64,000 nt of DNA, from positions 62,001 through 126,000 of the forward strand of contig JARWZO010000021.1 of NCBI GenBank assembly GCA_029866325.1, in the 5' to 3' direction. Shown piece by piece: positions 24,844 through 34,390 of the stretch. The notes under the pieces are model-generated. The model was not told where the DNA came from and searched no databases. It saw only the letters and a program-made list of their open reading frames with translations. Positions within the stretch are counted from its first letter, which is position 1; the number at the start of each line of letters is the position of its first letter. Source of the stretch: Fluviicola sp. GTDB lineage: Bacteria; Bacteroidota; Bacteroidia; Flavobacteriales_D; Crocinitomicaceae. Position numbers and translations under genes: made by a program.

Positions 24844-25419
24844 TCACCGAAACCCCTTCGGCTTCTTCCCCTGCCCTGCATTCTCCACAATTTCCGTAAT
24901 CCTGTTTTGGCGGGTTTCTTCTCGCTTAGCAGAAACAATCCAATACAAGAGTTGTTTTTTCATCGATTTACTCAAACTTACGAAAAACTCCGTTGCTCCG
25001 GGCTTAGTGGCCAATGCCTGTTCCAGATCATCGGGTACAATCAATTCTTCTACGGCATCCAGGATGGTCCACGAACCGTTTTGTTTGGCAGTTTCAATGA
25101 TGCACAACCCGGCTTCGGTCATGCGACCGGCTTCTGTTAAGTGTTGCACTTTGGCTTTGTTGATTTTAGACCATGTGCTCACTGCTTTTCGTTTGGTGAA
25201 ATATTGAATTGTCCGCCCTTCTGTATGTGGTCGTTTTACGCTATCAATCCAGCCGAAACACAAGGCTTCATCTACGGCTTCGCTCCAAGAAATGGTTGGA
25301 ACACCTGATTTTTTTTTGTGGAAAATGACCCAAACCGATTGTTTTTCAACATGGTTTTCTTGCAGCCATGCTCTCCACTCTTCGCTGTTTGATGGGTAAA
25401 ATAGATCAACTTCGTTCAT
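24844..25419 (-). CDS. YdeI/OmpD-associated family protein
   Basis: This 191-residue protein matches the YdeI/OmdA family. Conserved parts are SEEWRAWLQENHVEKQSVWV, the block SWSEAVDEALCFGWIDSVKR, and FTKRKAVSTWSKINKAKVQH. The C-terminal half has the helical segment PGATEFFVSLSKSMKKQLLY and a basic tail (GKKPKGFR). Family members are implicated in antimicrobial-peptide resistance in enterobacteria, but their biochemical function is unknown. Single gene, with 66 bases between its stop and the ATG 24777 of the hydrolase gene. Confidence 0.85.
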   Translation of the reverse strand: MNEVDLFYPSNSEEWRAWLQENHVEKQSVWVIFHKKKSGVPTISWSEAVDEALCFGWIDSVKRPHTEGRTIQYFTKRKAVSTWSKINKAKVQHLTEAGRMTEAGLCIIETAKQNGSWTILDAVEELIVPDDLEQALATKPGATEFFVSLSKSMKKQLLYWIVSAKREETRQNRITEIVENAGQGKKPKGFR

Positions 25420-25505
25420 ATAATCACTAACTTTTTTGTGTTAATGCTGACAAAATAGATACGACTAATGACAACCCTATGTCAGTGGATTAAATCATTG
25501 TCTCT

Positions 25506-28500
25506 TTATTTCTTCTGAAGTACGATTTTACCTTTCGCCAGTTCTATTCCATGCTGAACTTCGTAATAATAAATGCCATTCGAATAATTAGACAAATCAA
25601 TGGATTTTCCGTTTTTAATTTGAATAATTTCCAATAATTTACCTTGATTATCCAGCAAACGTAAGTTTGCATCATTGTTGAGCCCGTTGAAGTAAACTAA
25701 CCCACTTGTCGGATTTGGATAAACGATCAGGCTTGTTTCATTGCATAGCAAACTGATCGGATTATAAGTGGTTGTTGCTCCATCAATATCAACTTGCGTT
25801 AATCGATAATAAACAACCTCGGCCAAGTTTAGTTGTGAATCATTGATTCTGTAATTAGTCGTTGATTGTGTTGAACCTTGACCATCTATTGTGGTTAGAA
25901 GCATCCATTTTTCACCATCAGTTGATTTTTCGATCACAAAATGACCATTCACTTCTTCTGAAGCAGTTTCCCATTCTATCAAGGCGCTTCCATTCTCGCA
26001 AGTAGCTTTAAAATCTACAAGATCAACTCCTAAAGATGCATTGTAAAAATAAACCGTATAATCTTCTATCTGACCATAGGTTGCCGTATTACAAGGTGTG
26101 GTTGGAGCGGAAGAAAATTTAGACGTTACACGCAAACGAAGTGGCGTATTAAACGTAACACCAGCGGCAGGTGTTGTAAATGCTAAGGTGCGTGTCCCAA
26201 CCATATTCGCTGGAAAATTGGCAACGGTTTCTCCTGCACCAAATACGCCATTGTTGTTGTAATCTATATATACACTGGCTGCCTCATTATTTGCGGTTCC
26301 TGTAGTTATGGTAATGTTATAAGTTGTGTTCAATGCTAATTCTGTCCATCGTGAACACGAAAAATCCATGTATTGAGCGTCGTTGTTACTGGTTGAATTA
26401 TCGATGGCTTGTAAAGCAAAACGGCTCAATCCAATACCAAAACCATTGCCTGCATTGCTGTTTGCCACAATCGCACAACTCGTATTGGCAACGGGTCCGG
26501 AGGCTGTTACTAAAATAACATTGGTCTTTGTAACGGTTGCGCCACCACTGCTCACGGTAAGCGTTACGGTATATATTCCGGGCGCAGCGTAAGTATGGGT
26601 CGGATTTTGCACCGTATAATCTACTGAACCATTATTATCAACATCCCAAGCCCAAGAACTGTTCGGTTTTAAACTTGCATCTGTAAAATTTACTGTTAAG
26701 CTTCCGGAACACGAATTGCTCTGATCATACGTGAAATCTGCCACTGGATTCACTACAAAAATATCTGTTGTGAACAAACCTCTACCATGAGTGGCAACCA
26801 TTACTAAGTTATCAATTGGTCGCAACTCCAACATATCACAACGCGTGTTCGCTAAACCTGTATTGCTGACACCCCAAACTGGAGCACCTACGACTCCGTT
26901 TTGAAAATTATCCGTACTCCAAACACCTAATTCGGTTGCTGCTAATACTTGATTTCGGTTATTCGGGTTATAAATTGCCCATCTGATTGGCATATCAGGA
27001 AGATTTCCTTCTTTGTTTCGCCAGTTAACACCACCGTCTGCAGTTTCCCAAACTGAGGTAACACCATAATTGGAATAGGTCACCAATAATTGATTGTCAT
27101 TCGCTCCCACATCAATCGAACTTACCCATCCAGCAGCTGTGATTGGACTTCCTGCTCCATTATCTATTCTTGTTAATACAGGCGCCCCTGTACTTGCGTT
27201 CGTATATTTGTAAATCCGTCCATTTTCGACACCAAAGAATACAACATCATTATACGTGCTTTCTTTGAGGGTCGAAATTTGAGCCGATCCTGCCCCTCCA
27301 ATAGCCACAGCTAAGTTTGCGTTTACAATAGCTCCGCCAATGCCTGATACGCGTTTGATTTGATTATCATCTGCTGCGCAAAACAGTATATTTAACTGAC
27401 TATCATAATCGCTTGGATTAATAAAATGACCACTCCCATCATTCACAATTTGGGGAAACGTAGCACCGCCATCTGTTGAAAGATAGATTACATTATTGGT
27501 GTATGAAGTCATTTGCAGATTAGAGTTATCTGTATCTATATGACAAAATCCACCATCACCGCCTGTTACCTCTGTCGTAGCGTTGAGCTGCGGTTGCGTG
27601 AACCGTTGAGAACCGTTATCTTGAGCTCCAGTCAAAAAATAATTACTATTCAATTCGTTTTTTCCTGCACAGGCATAAAATTGTGTCACATTATAACCGT
27701 TATTTTTATTTGAAAAGGTTGGTGTTGCCAATGAATTCCCAGCGTTTGTGGAGTAATAAACACCGCCATCATTGCCGAAAATGACTTCATTGGTGTTACC
27801 AGGTCTAAAATCAATGGCGTGTTGGTCGGCGTGTACCTCTGGTTGCCCAAAACCACCATACCAATGCGATATTCCAAACCAAGCTGCACCACCATTGGTT
27901 GTTCGGTGCAAATCAATACCTCCGGCAATTACATAATCCGAATTTGTCGGATGCACTTTTAAAATCAAATCGTACCAAGATTGACTGCGTGTAAAATGAT
28001 CACCCGTTCCATCAACCATCAACGGAAAAGCCATGTTATTCCATGTAACGCCAGCATCTGTACTTCTTTTAAGCCAAGCAATATCAGTATCTCCTCCTGC
28101 GGTATTTCGGGCTACTGCATAAATCACACTGGAATTAGACGGTGCACATGCCAATTCAATTCGTTCTTCATTTCCTGTAAGACCAATGTTGACACCCAAA
28201 TCAGTCCATGTTCCTGCCGCCCCATTATTAGCGTTGGTTGATTTAAAAACTCTGCCCAAAGAAAAACTCCCGAAAGAACAATACAAATCACCATTTGAAG
28301 CCAATTCAATATCGCACGCATTATCATAATTGAATGTAGCAGCTACATAAACATCTCTGACCATATTCCAATTTGCCCCTCCATTGGTCGAACGCTGGAT
28401 ACCACCTACGTTGATAAAGATTCCGCTTGTGGCAGCAAACACAGTTCCATCGTTTTTTACTACTATTTTTTGTACATAATAAAACTCTCCATTGATTGCA

Positions 28501-29300
28501 GGATTCGTATTGGCCAGTTGATTCCAAGTAACACCACCATCGGTTGATTTCCAAATACCAGCACCTCGCTGAGAGTCAGCATTGCCAAAGCCTTCACCTG
28601 TACCTACATATAATTCTTGCGTATTTCCAGGATTATATGCAATACAAGTTACGCCGATGTTATTCCAAAAATCATTCACCTTATTCCAAACGGGACTTGC
28701 TGCAGTGATGTCATTGGTGTACCACAAACCGCCGCCAACTCCTGCCGCCCACACTTTTCTATTCGTTACATCATTCGGATCAAACATCAATGCGCGTGTT
28801 CGACCTCCTACGTTCGTTGGTCCTCGCTCTACCCATGATACTCCTGCAATTGCAGCGCGGGTTTGCATCATCTCATTCATCTGGTTACGCGCAACCTCCA
28901 ATCTACCTTCAGGAATTCGCCCTAAAGCTGGATCCATTGTTTTTAGTACATCTAACTCAAATGCAAGATCTGGTCTGTCGTATTTCGGAATGCTTTTCCA
29001 TTCTTTTAAACTATACGATTTACGCTTAGAATAGGGGTGATTAGCCAGTAATTTTGCCCAGCGACTTTTTTTCAGTTCAATCGAATCAGTTCGTTTCAGT
29101 TTATCTATCTGCTGAGTTGCATGGTTTAGTTCAAGAGCGGCCACTAATTGGTCAGCAGGATGTTGACTAAGCACTACACCCTTCTTATTTCGATGATTAA
29201 TTTTCTGATTTTCAAGTTGATTATCCTCAAAAGAGAAATAGAATATTCCACCTAAAAGTGTGCCTAGAAATAGTAGAAAGAGCAATTGTTTTTTAAACAT
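25506..29300 (-). CDS. large secreted BNR/Asp-box propeller protein with PKD, GEVED and T9SS domains
   Basis: This 1264-residue protein begins with a signal or anchor (MFKKQLLFLLFLGTLLGGIF). Residues about 150-860 form a sortilin/VPS10-like propeller with repeated Asp boxes (STDGGVTW, STNGGANW, STDAGVTW, TADGGVNW). A PKD domain follows (NFTDASLKPNSSWAWDVDNN, HTYAAPGIYTVTLTV), then a GEVED domain (YIDYNNNGVFGAGETVANF, YGQIEDYTVYF), a further beta domain and a type A sorting domain (LIVYPNPTSGLVYFNG). Asp-box proteins are often described as sialidase-like, but no sialidase catalytic arginine triad is visible, so a structural or adhesive role is more likely. Confidence 0.88.
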   Translation of the reverse strand: MFKKQLLFLLFLGTLLGGIFYFSFEDNQLENQKINHRNKKGVVLSQHPADQLVAALELNHATQQIDKLKRTDSIELKKSRWAKLLANHPYSKRKSYSLKEWKSIPKYDRPDLAFELDVLKTMDPALGRIPEGRLEVARNQMNEMMQTRAAIAGVSWVERGPTNVGGRTRALMFDPNDVTNRKVWAAGVGGGLWYTNDITAASPVWNKVNDFWNNIGVTCIAYNPGNTQELYVGTGEGFGNADSQRGAGIWKSTDGGVTWNQLANTNPAINGEFYYVQKIVVKNDGTVFAATSGIFINVGGIQRSTNGGANWNMVRDVYVAATFNYDNACDIELASNGDLYCSFGSFSLGRVFKSTNANNGAAGTWTDLGVNIGLTGNEERIELACAPSNSSVIYAVARNTAGGDTDIAWLKRSTDAGVTWNNMAFPLMVDGTGDHFTRSQSWYDLILKVHPTNSDYVIAGGIDLHRTTNGGAAWFGISHWYGGFGQPEVHADQHAIDFRPGNTNEVIFGNDGGVYYSTNAGNSLATPTFSNKNNGYNVTQFYACAGKNELNSNYFLTGAQDNGSQRFTQPQLNATTEVTGGDGGFCHIDTDNSNLQMTSYTNNVIYLSTDGGATFPQIVNDGSGHFINPSDYDSQLNILFCAADDNQIKRVSGIGGAIVNANLAVAIGGAGSAQISTLKESTYNDVVFFGVENGRIYKYTNASTGAPVLTRIDNGAGSPITAAGWVSSIDVGANDNQLLVTYSNYGVTSVWETADGGVNWRNKEGNLPDMPIRWAIYNPNNRNQVLAATELGVWSTDNFQNGVVGAPVWGVSNTGLANTRCDMLELRPIDNLVMVATHGRGLFTTDIFVVNPVADFTYDQSNSCSGSLTVNFTDASLKPNSSWAWDVDNNGSVDYTVQNPTHTYAAPGIYTVTLTVSSGGATVTKTNVILVTASGPVANTSCAIVANSNAGNGFGIGLSRFALQAIDNSTSNNDAQYMDFSCSRWTELALNTTYNITITTGTANNEAASVYIDYNNNGVFGAGETVANFPANMVGTRTLAFTTPAAGVTFNTPLRLRVTSKFSSAPTTPCNTATYGQIEDYTVYFYNASLGVDLVDFKATCENGSALIEWETASEEVNGHFVIEKSTDGEKWMLLTTIDGQGSTQSTTNYRINDSQLNLAEVVYYRLTQVDIDGATTTYNPISLLCNETSLIVYPNPTSGLVYFNGLNNDANLRLLDNQGKLLEIIQIKNGKSIDLSNYSNGIYYYEVQHGIELAKGKIVLQKK

Positions 29301-29522
29301 AACCTAATAGATTTCCTTATAGCTTTAATTTATAGTTAATGCTAGTAGCAGTCCAAATGCATTCCGTTGAAAAGAAAGACTAATTTAAGAAGAAGAAATT
29401 GGTTCCTAATTTGAATTAATTATAACTTATCCACAAAAACTAGACGTTTTTTTAACATTTTCTTATTGAAATACTTGCTTAACGGCTGAAATGCTATGAA
29501 AAATCAGAAAATCGAATTCGAT

Positions 29523-30089
29523 CTACAACTTTAGCATACCTCGAAATCCTCTCGCTCCATAATATGATTCTGCACCGTTATGGTACATAAAAACCCGCCC
29601 GAAACGACGATCACAAAAGATAGCGCCACCGAGTTCACGAATGTCGGCTGGAGTTTTCACCCAACTGGAGGTTTTGAGATCGAACTGACCAAGTTGCTGT
29701 AGGCCGCGGTATTCTTCTTCGGTTAACAGTTCGATGCCCATTTCGTTTGCGGCGTTTACCACGCTATTGGTAGGTTTGTATTCTTTTCGCGACGCTAAGG
29801 CTTCGTGGTCGTAACAAAAACTTCTGCGCCCTTTAGGACTTTCTGCAGAACAATCGTAAAAAATATATTCGTCCGTCTGTTGATCATATCCCACAACATC
29901 AGGTTCACCATCGGTTGCTTCCATTTCTTCGAGCGACCATAGTTTTTCCGGATTCGCTTCCAGTTTTGCTTGTACTTTCGCCCATTCTATTCCCTGATGG
30001 CGATTGTTATTCTTTTCAAAACGAGCTTTCAATAGCTTGAGCAAAGCCTCCTGTTGTTCCGGAGGCAAAACCTTTTTCGTATTCTTCAT
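29523..30089 (-). CDS. DUF4256 family protein
   Basis: The start chosen is ATG 30089 (MKNTKKVLPPEQQEALLKLL); the frame continues to 30254, but the extra residues have no family similarity and look like leader sequence. The product is about 188 residues. It contains GVEWxK-like and GGEPDVVGYDxxT-like blocks (here ATDGEPDVVGYDQQTDEYIF), CSAESPKGRRSFCYDHEALA and a C-terminal GAIFCDRRFGRVFMYHNGAE. The family has no known biochemical role. It stands divergent to the response regulator gene, with about 207 bases between them. Confidence 0.85.
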   Translation of the reverse strand: MKNTKKVLPPEQQEALLKLLKARFEKNNNRHQGIEWAKVQAKLEANPEKLWSLEEMEATDGEPDVVGYDQQTDEYIFYDCSAESPKGRRSFCYDHEALASRKEYKPTNSVVNAANEMGIELLTEEEYRGLQQLGQFDLKTSSWVKTPADIRELGGAIFCDRRFGRVFMYHNGAESYYGARGFRGMLKL

Positions 30090-30296
30090 TTTAAACAATT
30101 TTTCATGTAACAGGTATGCGGGTTTAAAGATAAAAGTAATGACTCTTTGCTTACAGTTCACCCCAAAGCTGACGTCGAAAAGAAAAAATAACAACTGAAA
30201 CATTCGCCTGAAATTCATGAACCTGTGATCATTATTAAAAACCAAACGCAGCACCTATTCAAGATTTCTTCAGAATTGGAATCGTATCTTTAAAGC

Positions 30297-30971
30297 GTGA
30301 AGATTTTAATTGTTGAAGACGAACCGGAATTGGCGCAGGATATTATCGGTTATTTGACCGGACAGAATTACCTGTGTGAGCTGGCCTCAGATTACAATCA
30401 AGCTATCGATAAAATTGCGGCATATACTTACGATTGTATTTTGTTGGACCTGATGATTCCATTTGGTGATGGTCTGCAAGTGTTGGAAGCCTTAAAATCG
30501 GCAAAACGTGCAGATGGCGTTATCATCATTTCTGCCAAAAATGCGCTCGACGATAAAATCAACGGACTGCAATTGGGCGCCGATGATTATTTAGCCAAAC
30601 CCTTTCACTTATCCGAATTGACCGCGCGTATTTATTCGGTCATCAGACGAAAACAATTTGATAATTCAAACACCGTCACACAAGATGAACTCACGGTAGA
30701 CATGCTTTCTAAAACGGTAACTGTCGGTTCAAATGCCGTTCCGCTCACCCGGAAAGAATTCGACTTATTGCTTCTTTTTCTGGGCAACAAAAACAACGTG
30801 ATTTCGAAAAACGCTTTAGCCGAGCACCTTTCGGGCGATATTGCCGACATGTTTGACAACCATGATTTTGTTTACGCACACGTCAAAAACCTCAAAAAGA
30901 AACTCGCCGAAGCCGGATGCAAAAACTACCTGAAAACCATTTACGGAACAGGTTATAAATGGGAAGTATGA
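30297..30971 (+). CDS. OmpR-type response regulator
   Basis: This 224-residue protein starts at GTG 30297. The receiver domain has acidic residues EDE (7-9), phospho-acceptor Asp51 in CILLDLMIPFGDG and conserved Lys in DDYLAKPF. The C-terminal winged helix (about 128-224) contains PLTRKEFDLLLLFLGNKNNV and NFLKTIYGTGYKW-type sequence. Its stop overlaps the kinase start by 4 bases (ATGA), a classic translationally coupled pair. It would act as a DNA-binding regulator phosphorylated by the kinase encoded next. Confidence 0.93.
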   Translation: MKILIVEDEPELAQDIIGYLTGQNYLCELASDYNQAIDKIAAYTYDCILLDLMIPFGDGLQVLEALKSAKRADGVIIISAKNALDDKINGLQLGADDYLAKPFHLSELTARIYSVIRRKQFDNSNTVTQDELTVDMLSKTVTVGSNAVPLTRKEFDLLLLFLGNKNNVISKNALAEHLSGDIADMFDNHDFVYAHVKNLKKKLAEAGCKNYLKTIYGTGYKWEV

Positions 30972-32245
30972 GTAAACTACTGAATAAACCGTTAAAGTCG
31001 TTTTCAATTTATGCACTGATTATTCTGGTGTGTAGCATTCCGGTTTATTATTATGTGGTCGATTCGATTTGGATGGAAGAGTTGGATGAACACAACTGGA
31101 TTATCCGAACGCGTATGGAACGGGGACTGCAAAAATCCACAGTCGATCAGCAGGAATTGAACAAAACCCTGACCATTTGGAATCGCCTGCAACCGGGAAC
31201 CAAACTCATAGCTATCCATGAAAATCAGGTAAAAAAAGATCAATTTTACACCACTGCGGCATACAACAACTTTGAATATGAAATGGATCGTTTCAGGGTG
31301 CTTTCTACCACCATTCGCATTCAGGGAAAGCCCTATTTATTGACCGTTTCAACCAACGTAGAAGAGGCCGATGAAACATTAATCGCAATTGCCTTTGTAA
31401 CTGCATTTTTCTTCCTTTTTCTAATCATTGGTTTTGTCTTTTTGAACAAACGCATCTCTCGAAAAAGCTGGAAGCCGTTCTACAAAACACTGAATGAGTT
31501 GAAAAAATTTGATCTAAACAAAGATCAACAGATTCACTTAGAACAATCCGATATTGAAGAATTTGAAGAACTGAACCGTGAATTGACGACACTCATTGAA
31601 AAAAACAGCGCCGCTTTTCACCAACAAAAACGATTCATCGAAAATGCCTCGCATGAACTGCAAACACCACTTGCTGTTTTGAAAACCAAAATTGATGTTT
31701 TGCTTCAAAACGAAATGCTAACGGAGGAACAATCAAGTATTATCAACTCCATCAATGTAAACCTGTCGCGAATTTCGAGAATCAACAAGAATCTGTTGCT
31801 GTTGTCGAAAATTGAAAACAATCAATTCAGCGAAGAAACATCGGTAAATCTTCTACAAACTCTCGAAGAGACTATTGAATTAATGGAAGATTATAGCCAA
31901 AATAAAGGAATGCAGATTGAATTATCGGCCTCGCCTTTTGATGTCAACTGTAACGCTACGCTGCTGGAAGTTTTAATCAATAACCTCATCATTAACGCCA
32001 TTCGTCATGGTGAGGCAAATGAGATGATCCGAATTACACTAGAAGGTAATCAATTGACTTTTTCCAACTCCGGAATACAGGGGCTGAATCCGGATCAAAT
32101 TTTCGAGCGTTTTGCCATTTCTTCGTCAGAAACAACCAGTAGCGGTCTCGGATTAGCGATCTCTAAAGAAATTTGTGATCGGTATCATTGGAAGCTTTCT
32201 TATGCATTTAACAATCATCAGCACCAATTCACCATCAAATTCTAA
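30968..32245 (+). CDS. membrane sensor histidine kinase
   Basis: The start is ATG 30968, overlapping the regulator stop (an in-frame ATG lies 9 bases upstream). The product is about 425 residues with two membrane helices (about 13-34 and 140-160), a periplasmic sensor loop of about 100 residues, and a dimerisation box with phospho-acceptor His229 (NASHELQTPLAVLKTKID). An ATPase domain follows with N-box NNLIINAIRHGE and G-box SGLGLAISKEI. No PAS or HAMP domain is obvious. It is followed 49 bases later by the PepSY-like lipoprotein, which may be a partner or target. Confidence 0.92.
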   Translation: MSKLLNKPLKSFSIYALIILVCSIPVYYYVVDSIWMEELDEHNWIIRTRMERGLQKSTVDQQELNKTLTIWNRLQPGTKLIAIHENQVKKDQFYTTAAYNNFEYEMDRFRVLSTTIRIQGKPYLLTVSTNVEEADETLIAIAFVTAFFFLFLIIGFVFLNKRISRKSWKPFYKTLNELKKFDLNKDQQIHLEQSDIEEFEELNRELTTLIEKNSAAFHQQKRFIENASHELQTPLAVLKTKIDVLLQNEMLTEEQSSIINSINVNLSRISRINKNLLLLSKIENNQFSEETSVNLLQTLEETIELMEDYSQNKGMQIELSASPFDVNCNATLLEVLINNLIINAIRHGEANEMIRITLEGNQLTFSNSGIQGLNPDQIFERFAISSSETTSSGLGLAISKEICDRYHWKLSYAFNNHQHQFTIKF

Positions 32246-32294
32246 ATGTTTTCAGAATCTGTAACGAAGTTTGTCTAAACAAATAACTTAAACT

Positions 32295-32741
32295 ATGAAA
32301 AAAACAATTGCAACATCGGTATTAGTTCTTTCACTTGCAGCATGCGGTACTGCTCAGAAAGAAGAAAAAGCAACCAAAGGATTGGTGATTCCTGATGCCG
32401 TTTCCGCTTCATTCAAACAGCACTATCCCAATGCAGAAGATGTTGAGTGGGAAATGGAAGACAACAATTACGAAGCTGAATTTGAAGCCAATGAAACGGA
32501 AACATCTGTAGTGATGGATGCCAATGGTGGGATTTTGGAAACGGAAAGTGAAATCGAAGTGACTATGCTTCCAAAAGCAGCACAGGATTACATGACAACG
32601 AACTACAAAGGACAAAAAGTGACTGAGGCTGCTAAAATTGTTTTGGCAGATGGGACAGTTCAGTATGAAGCAGAAGTAAAACGAAAAGATGTTCTATTTG
32701 ATGCAAACGGTGTTTTTATCGAAGAAGAAACAGAAGAATAG
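32295..32741 (+). CDS. PepSY-like (PF11396-type) periplasmic lipoprotein
   Basis: This 148-residue protein begins MKKTIATSVLVLSLAACGTA, with a lipobox LAAC. Two PepSY-like units follow: AVSASFKQHYPNAEDVEWEM at about 36-55 and LPKAAQDYMTTNYKGQKVTE at about 92-111. Each has the typical helix, then a strand pair (YEAEFEANETETSVVMDANG and YEAEVKRKDVLFDANGVF). It is very acidic (pI low). Such proteins often lie beside two-component systems in Bacteroidota, and the gene is 49 bases after the kinase. A ligand or regulatory role for the kinase is inferred. Confidence 0.8.
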   Translation: MKKTIATSVLVLSLAACGTAQKEEKATKGLVIPDAVSASFKQHYPNAEDVEWEMEDNNYEAEFEANETETSVVMDANGGILETESEIEVTMLPKAAQDYMTTNYKGQKVTEAAKIVLADGTVQYEAEVKRKDVLFDANGVFIEEETEE

Positions 32742-33087
32742 AAACACGATATATCTCACGAATTATAAAAAAAGGTAAGGCTGATAAAACGGCTTTACCT
32801 TGACCCTATAGAGGATTTTGGTGCTTTCCTCCTTAAACAGGTTATCGGATAGAAGATCTTATAATGATACATCTAATCAAACTCCAACTCGAAATACACC
32901 CCCGATTCACACATCACTTTTCATACAGAACCATTCAACAGTTCCGCAAAACCTTCAATCAAGCAGTGGCTAAAAATCGTAATCGCATAAAAAAACGTAA
33001 CCCGATCATGGATTACGTCTTTATTCAAAACTTCGCCTCCGTTTTTCTAATAATCGTTACAGAAAAGTGATTTCCCTTGAGCAACAA
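32742..33087. other. intergenic region with minus-strand terminators
   Basis: This 346-base stretch has no convincing gene. It contains a very strong minus-strand terminator at 32988-33018, and a weaker AAGGTAAG/TTTACCTT hairpin at 32772-32801 with a T-run on the minus strand. A 68-codon plus-strand open frame (32864-33070) crosses the terminator and is not supported. Confidence 0.6.
32988..33018 (-). terminator. strong intrinsic terminator after the small Lys-rich gene
   Basis: On the minus strand ACGTAATCC pairs with GGGTTACGT (33018-33010 with 33003-32995) with one wobble and a 6-base loop, followed by seven T residues (32994-32988). It is well placed to end the minus-strand transcript of 33088-33201. 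Confidence 0.85.
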
Positions 33088-33201
33088 TCATTCATACGTT
33101 TTCTCTAATTTCTTTTGTGCCTTTTCGGCTCTTTTTTCTTTCAAATTTTTAGCAGCCGGTTTTTTCTCCGACTTCTGCTTGGTATCTTTCTCTTTAGCCA
33201 T
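33088..33201 (-). CDS. small lysine-rich protein (37 aa)
   Basis: This 37-residue frame (ATG 33201, TGA 33090-33088) encodes a product starting MAKEKDTKQKSEKKPAAKN and ending AEKAQKKLEKTYE, almost all Lys, Glu, Ala and Gln. I associate this MAKEK... AAKNLKEKRAEK pattern with short hypothetical proteins seen in Bacteroidota. Its reality is supported by the perfect terminator 70 bases downstream on the same strand. It is probably a disordered, highly basic protein, possibly nucleic-acid or ribosome associated, which is inference. Confidence 0.65.
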   Translation of the reverse strand: MAKEKDTKQKSEKKPAAKNLKEKRAEKAQKKLEKTYE

Positions 33202-33394
33202 AATGATTCTGTTTTTTTGCACTCAATCAAGACATCAACCAGATAGCACTTCTATCTCTGAGAATGTCTTATCAGTAACGCGTGAAGTTATGCGATCATA
33301 ACAGGAAAATCATTACAGAAAAACGGAGCATTGTTACATAAATCCCACTTATTGTGGTTGTTTTTTTATGGATAAGAGCGTTAGACCAAACTGC

Positions 33395-34258
33395 TTAATG
33401 TGTGTTAGCCAGATGCGTGTCCCTGTTTTTTTGAGCGGTCAGAATGTCATTTAAGTAAGGAAGTGTGATTTGTGTGATTTCGTCTTCCGTAATATCCAGA
33501 ACATGCGGATTGGAAACTAATTGGAGCCAAGGTTTGGGTACACTAAAATCATAGGTTCCAAAAACAATGACTGGTGTTCCTTTAACAAGAAGTTGTTTCT
33601 TTTTATCGCTTAAAATCCATTGATCAGCCCAGTTATACAGGTATTTTGCATCTTTTTCCTGAAGCCTCAAACAAGAATGAGATGCCGGATAACCGGGTAG
33701 ACTGTATTGATGCCAACCAATGCCTTCTATGTTTAGTACATTAAAGTTCCAACGCAGGATCCATTCGTCGTTAAACGTACTCCGTGTCTCTTCGGCTTTC
33801 CAATTGGTATAGAAAAGTCCGGTTGGTGTTGCATCTTTTTCCCTTCCCATGTTGGTGGGACCGGTATGCATTAATATCCCGTGTTCATAGGTGGCGAATG
33901 TTTGAGTGGGGTAAGAGAAAAAGATGATTTTATGAATGTCTTTTAAATAAGGAACCTCTAACGGAAATGGCAGGTAATACACTATGTCGCCACTAAAATC
34001 AATCGGCAACACCACCGTATCCATTTGTGCGAAATTCGAACGATCGGTTCTGTTTACCGCAAAAGCAATTGTTTGTTGAGAGCTGTCAAACTCATGTTCT
34101 AACAACCACTCTTTGGCATTTACCAATTCATAGGCACTAGTTGCTGGCCGCTGCCATTTGGGAGCTTCACTGTTTTTCTTCTTACTTACCACTTGAGGCG
34201 GCTGGCATGAAAATAAAAAAGCTGTACTGAGTGATAAAGCAATGAGCGCGTTTTTCAT
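33395..34258 (-). CDS. L,D-transpeptidase (YkuD-type) lipoprotein
   Basis: This 287-residue protein begins MKNALIALSLSTAFLFSCQP, with a lipobox cysteine at residue 18. The catalytic segment SHSCLRL has His194 and Cys196, preceded by His183 in GIGWHQYSLPG; this is the YkuD signature in a less usual form (SHSCLRL for SHGCxR). GPTNMGREKDATPTGLFYTN at about 133-152 matches the substrate-binding entry of the fold. It would cross-link peptidoglycan 3-3 bonds or attach lipoproteins. Single gene on the minus strand. Confidence 0.85.
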   Translation of the reverse strand: MKNALIALSLSTAFLFSCQPPQVVSKKKNSEAPKWQRPATSAYELVNAKEWLLEHEFDSSQQTIAFAVNRTDRSNFAQMDTVVLPIDFSGDIVYYLPFPLEVPYLKDIHKIIFFSYPTQTFATYEHGILMHTGPTNMGREKDATPTGLFYTNWKAEETRSTFNDEWILRWNFNVLNIEGIGWHQYSLPGYPASHSCLRLQEKDAKYLYNWADQWILSDKKKQLLVKGTPVIVFGTYDFSVPKPWLQLVSNPHVLDITEDEITQITLPYLNDILTAQKNRDTHLANTH

Positions 34259-34390
34259 AGTTAATTTCTTGCCGTAAAGCTCAGACTTTGAACATGTAGA
34301 AGTGTTACACAGTGATTTAAAAGCTTATACTATTCCCACAGTTAGTTTAGTGCCAATGTTGCGTTAAAACCATACTGATGAACACCTATT

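Noticed and set aside
25506-29300. Sialidase annotation from Asp boxes
   Set aside because: Asp boxes mark the propeller fold only; no catalytic sialidase residues were seen and the domain set fits a structural surface protein.
32864-33070. 68-codon plus-strand reading frame
   Set aside because: It runs through a strong minus-strand terminator and has no family similarity or ribosome-binding site.
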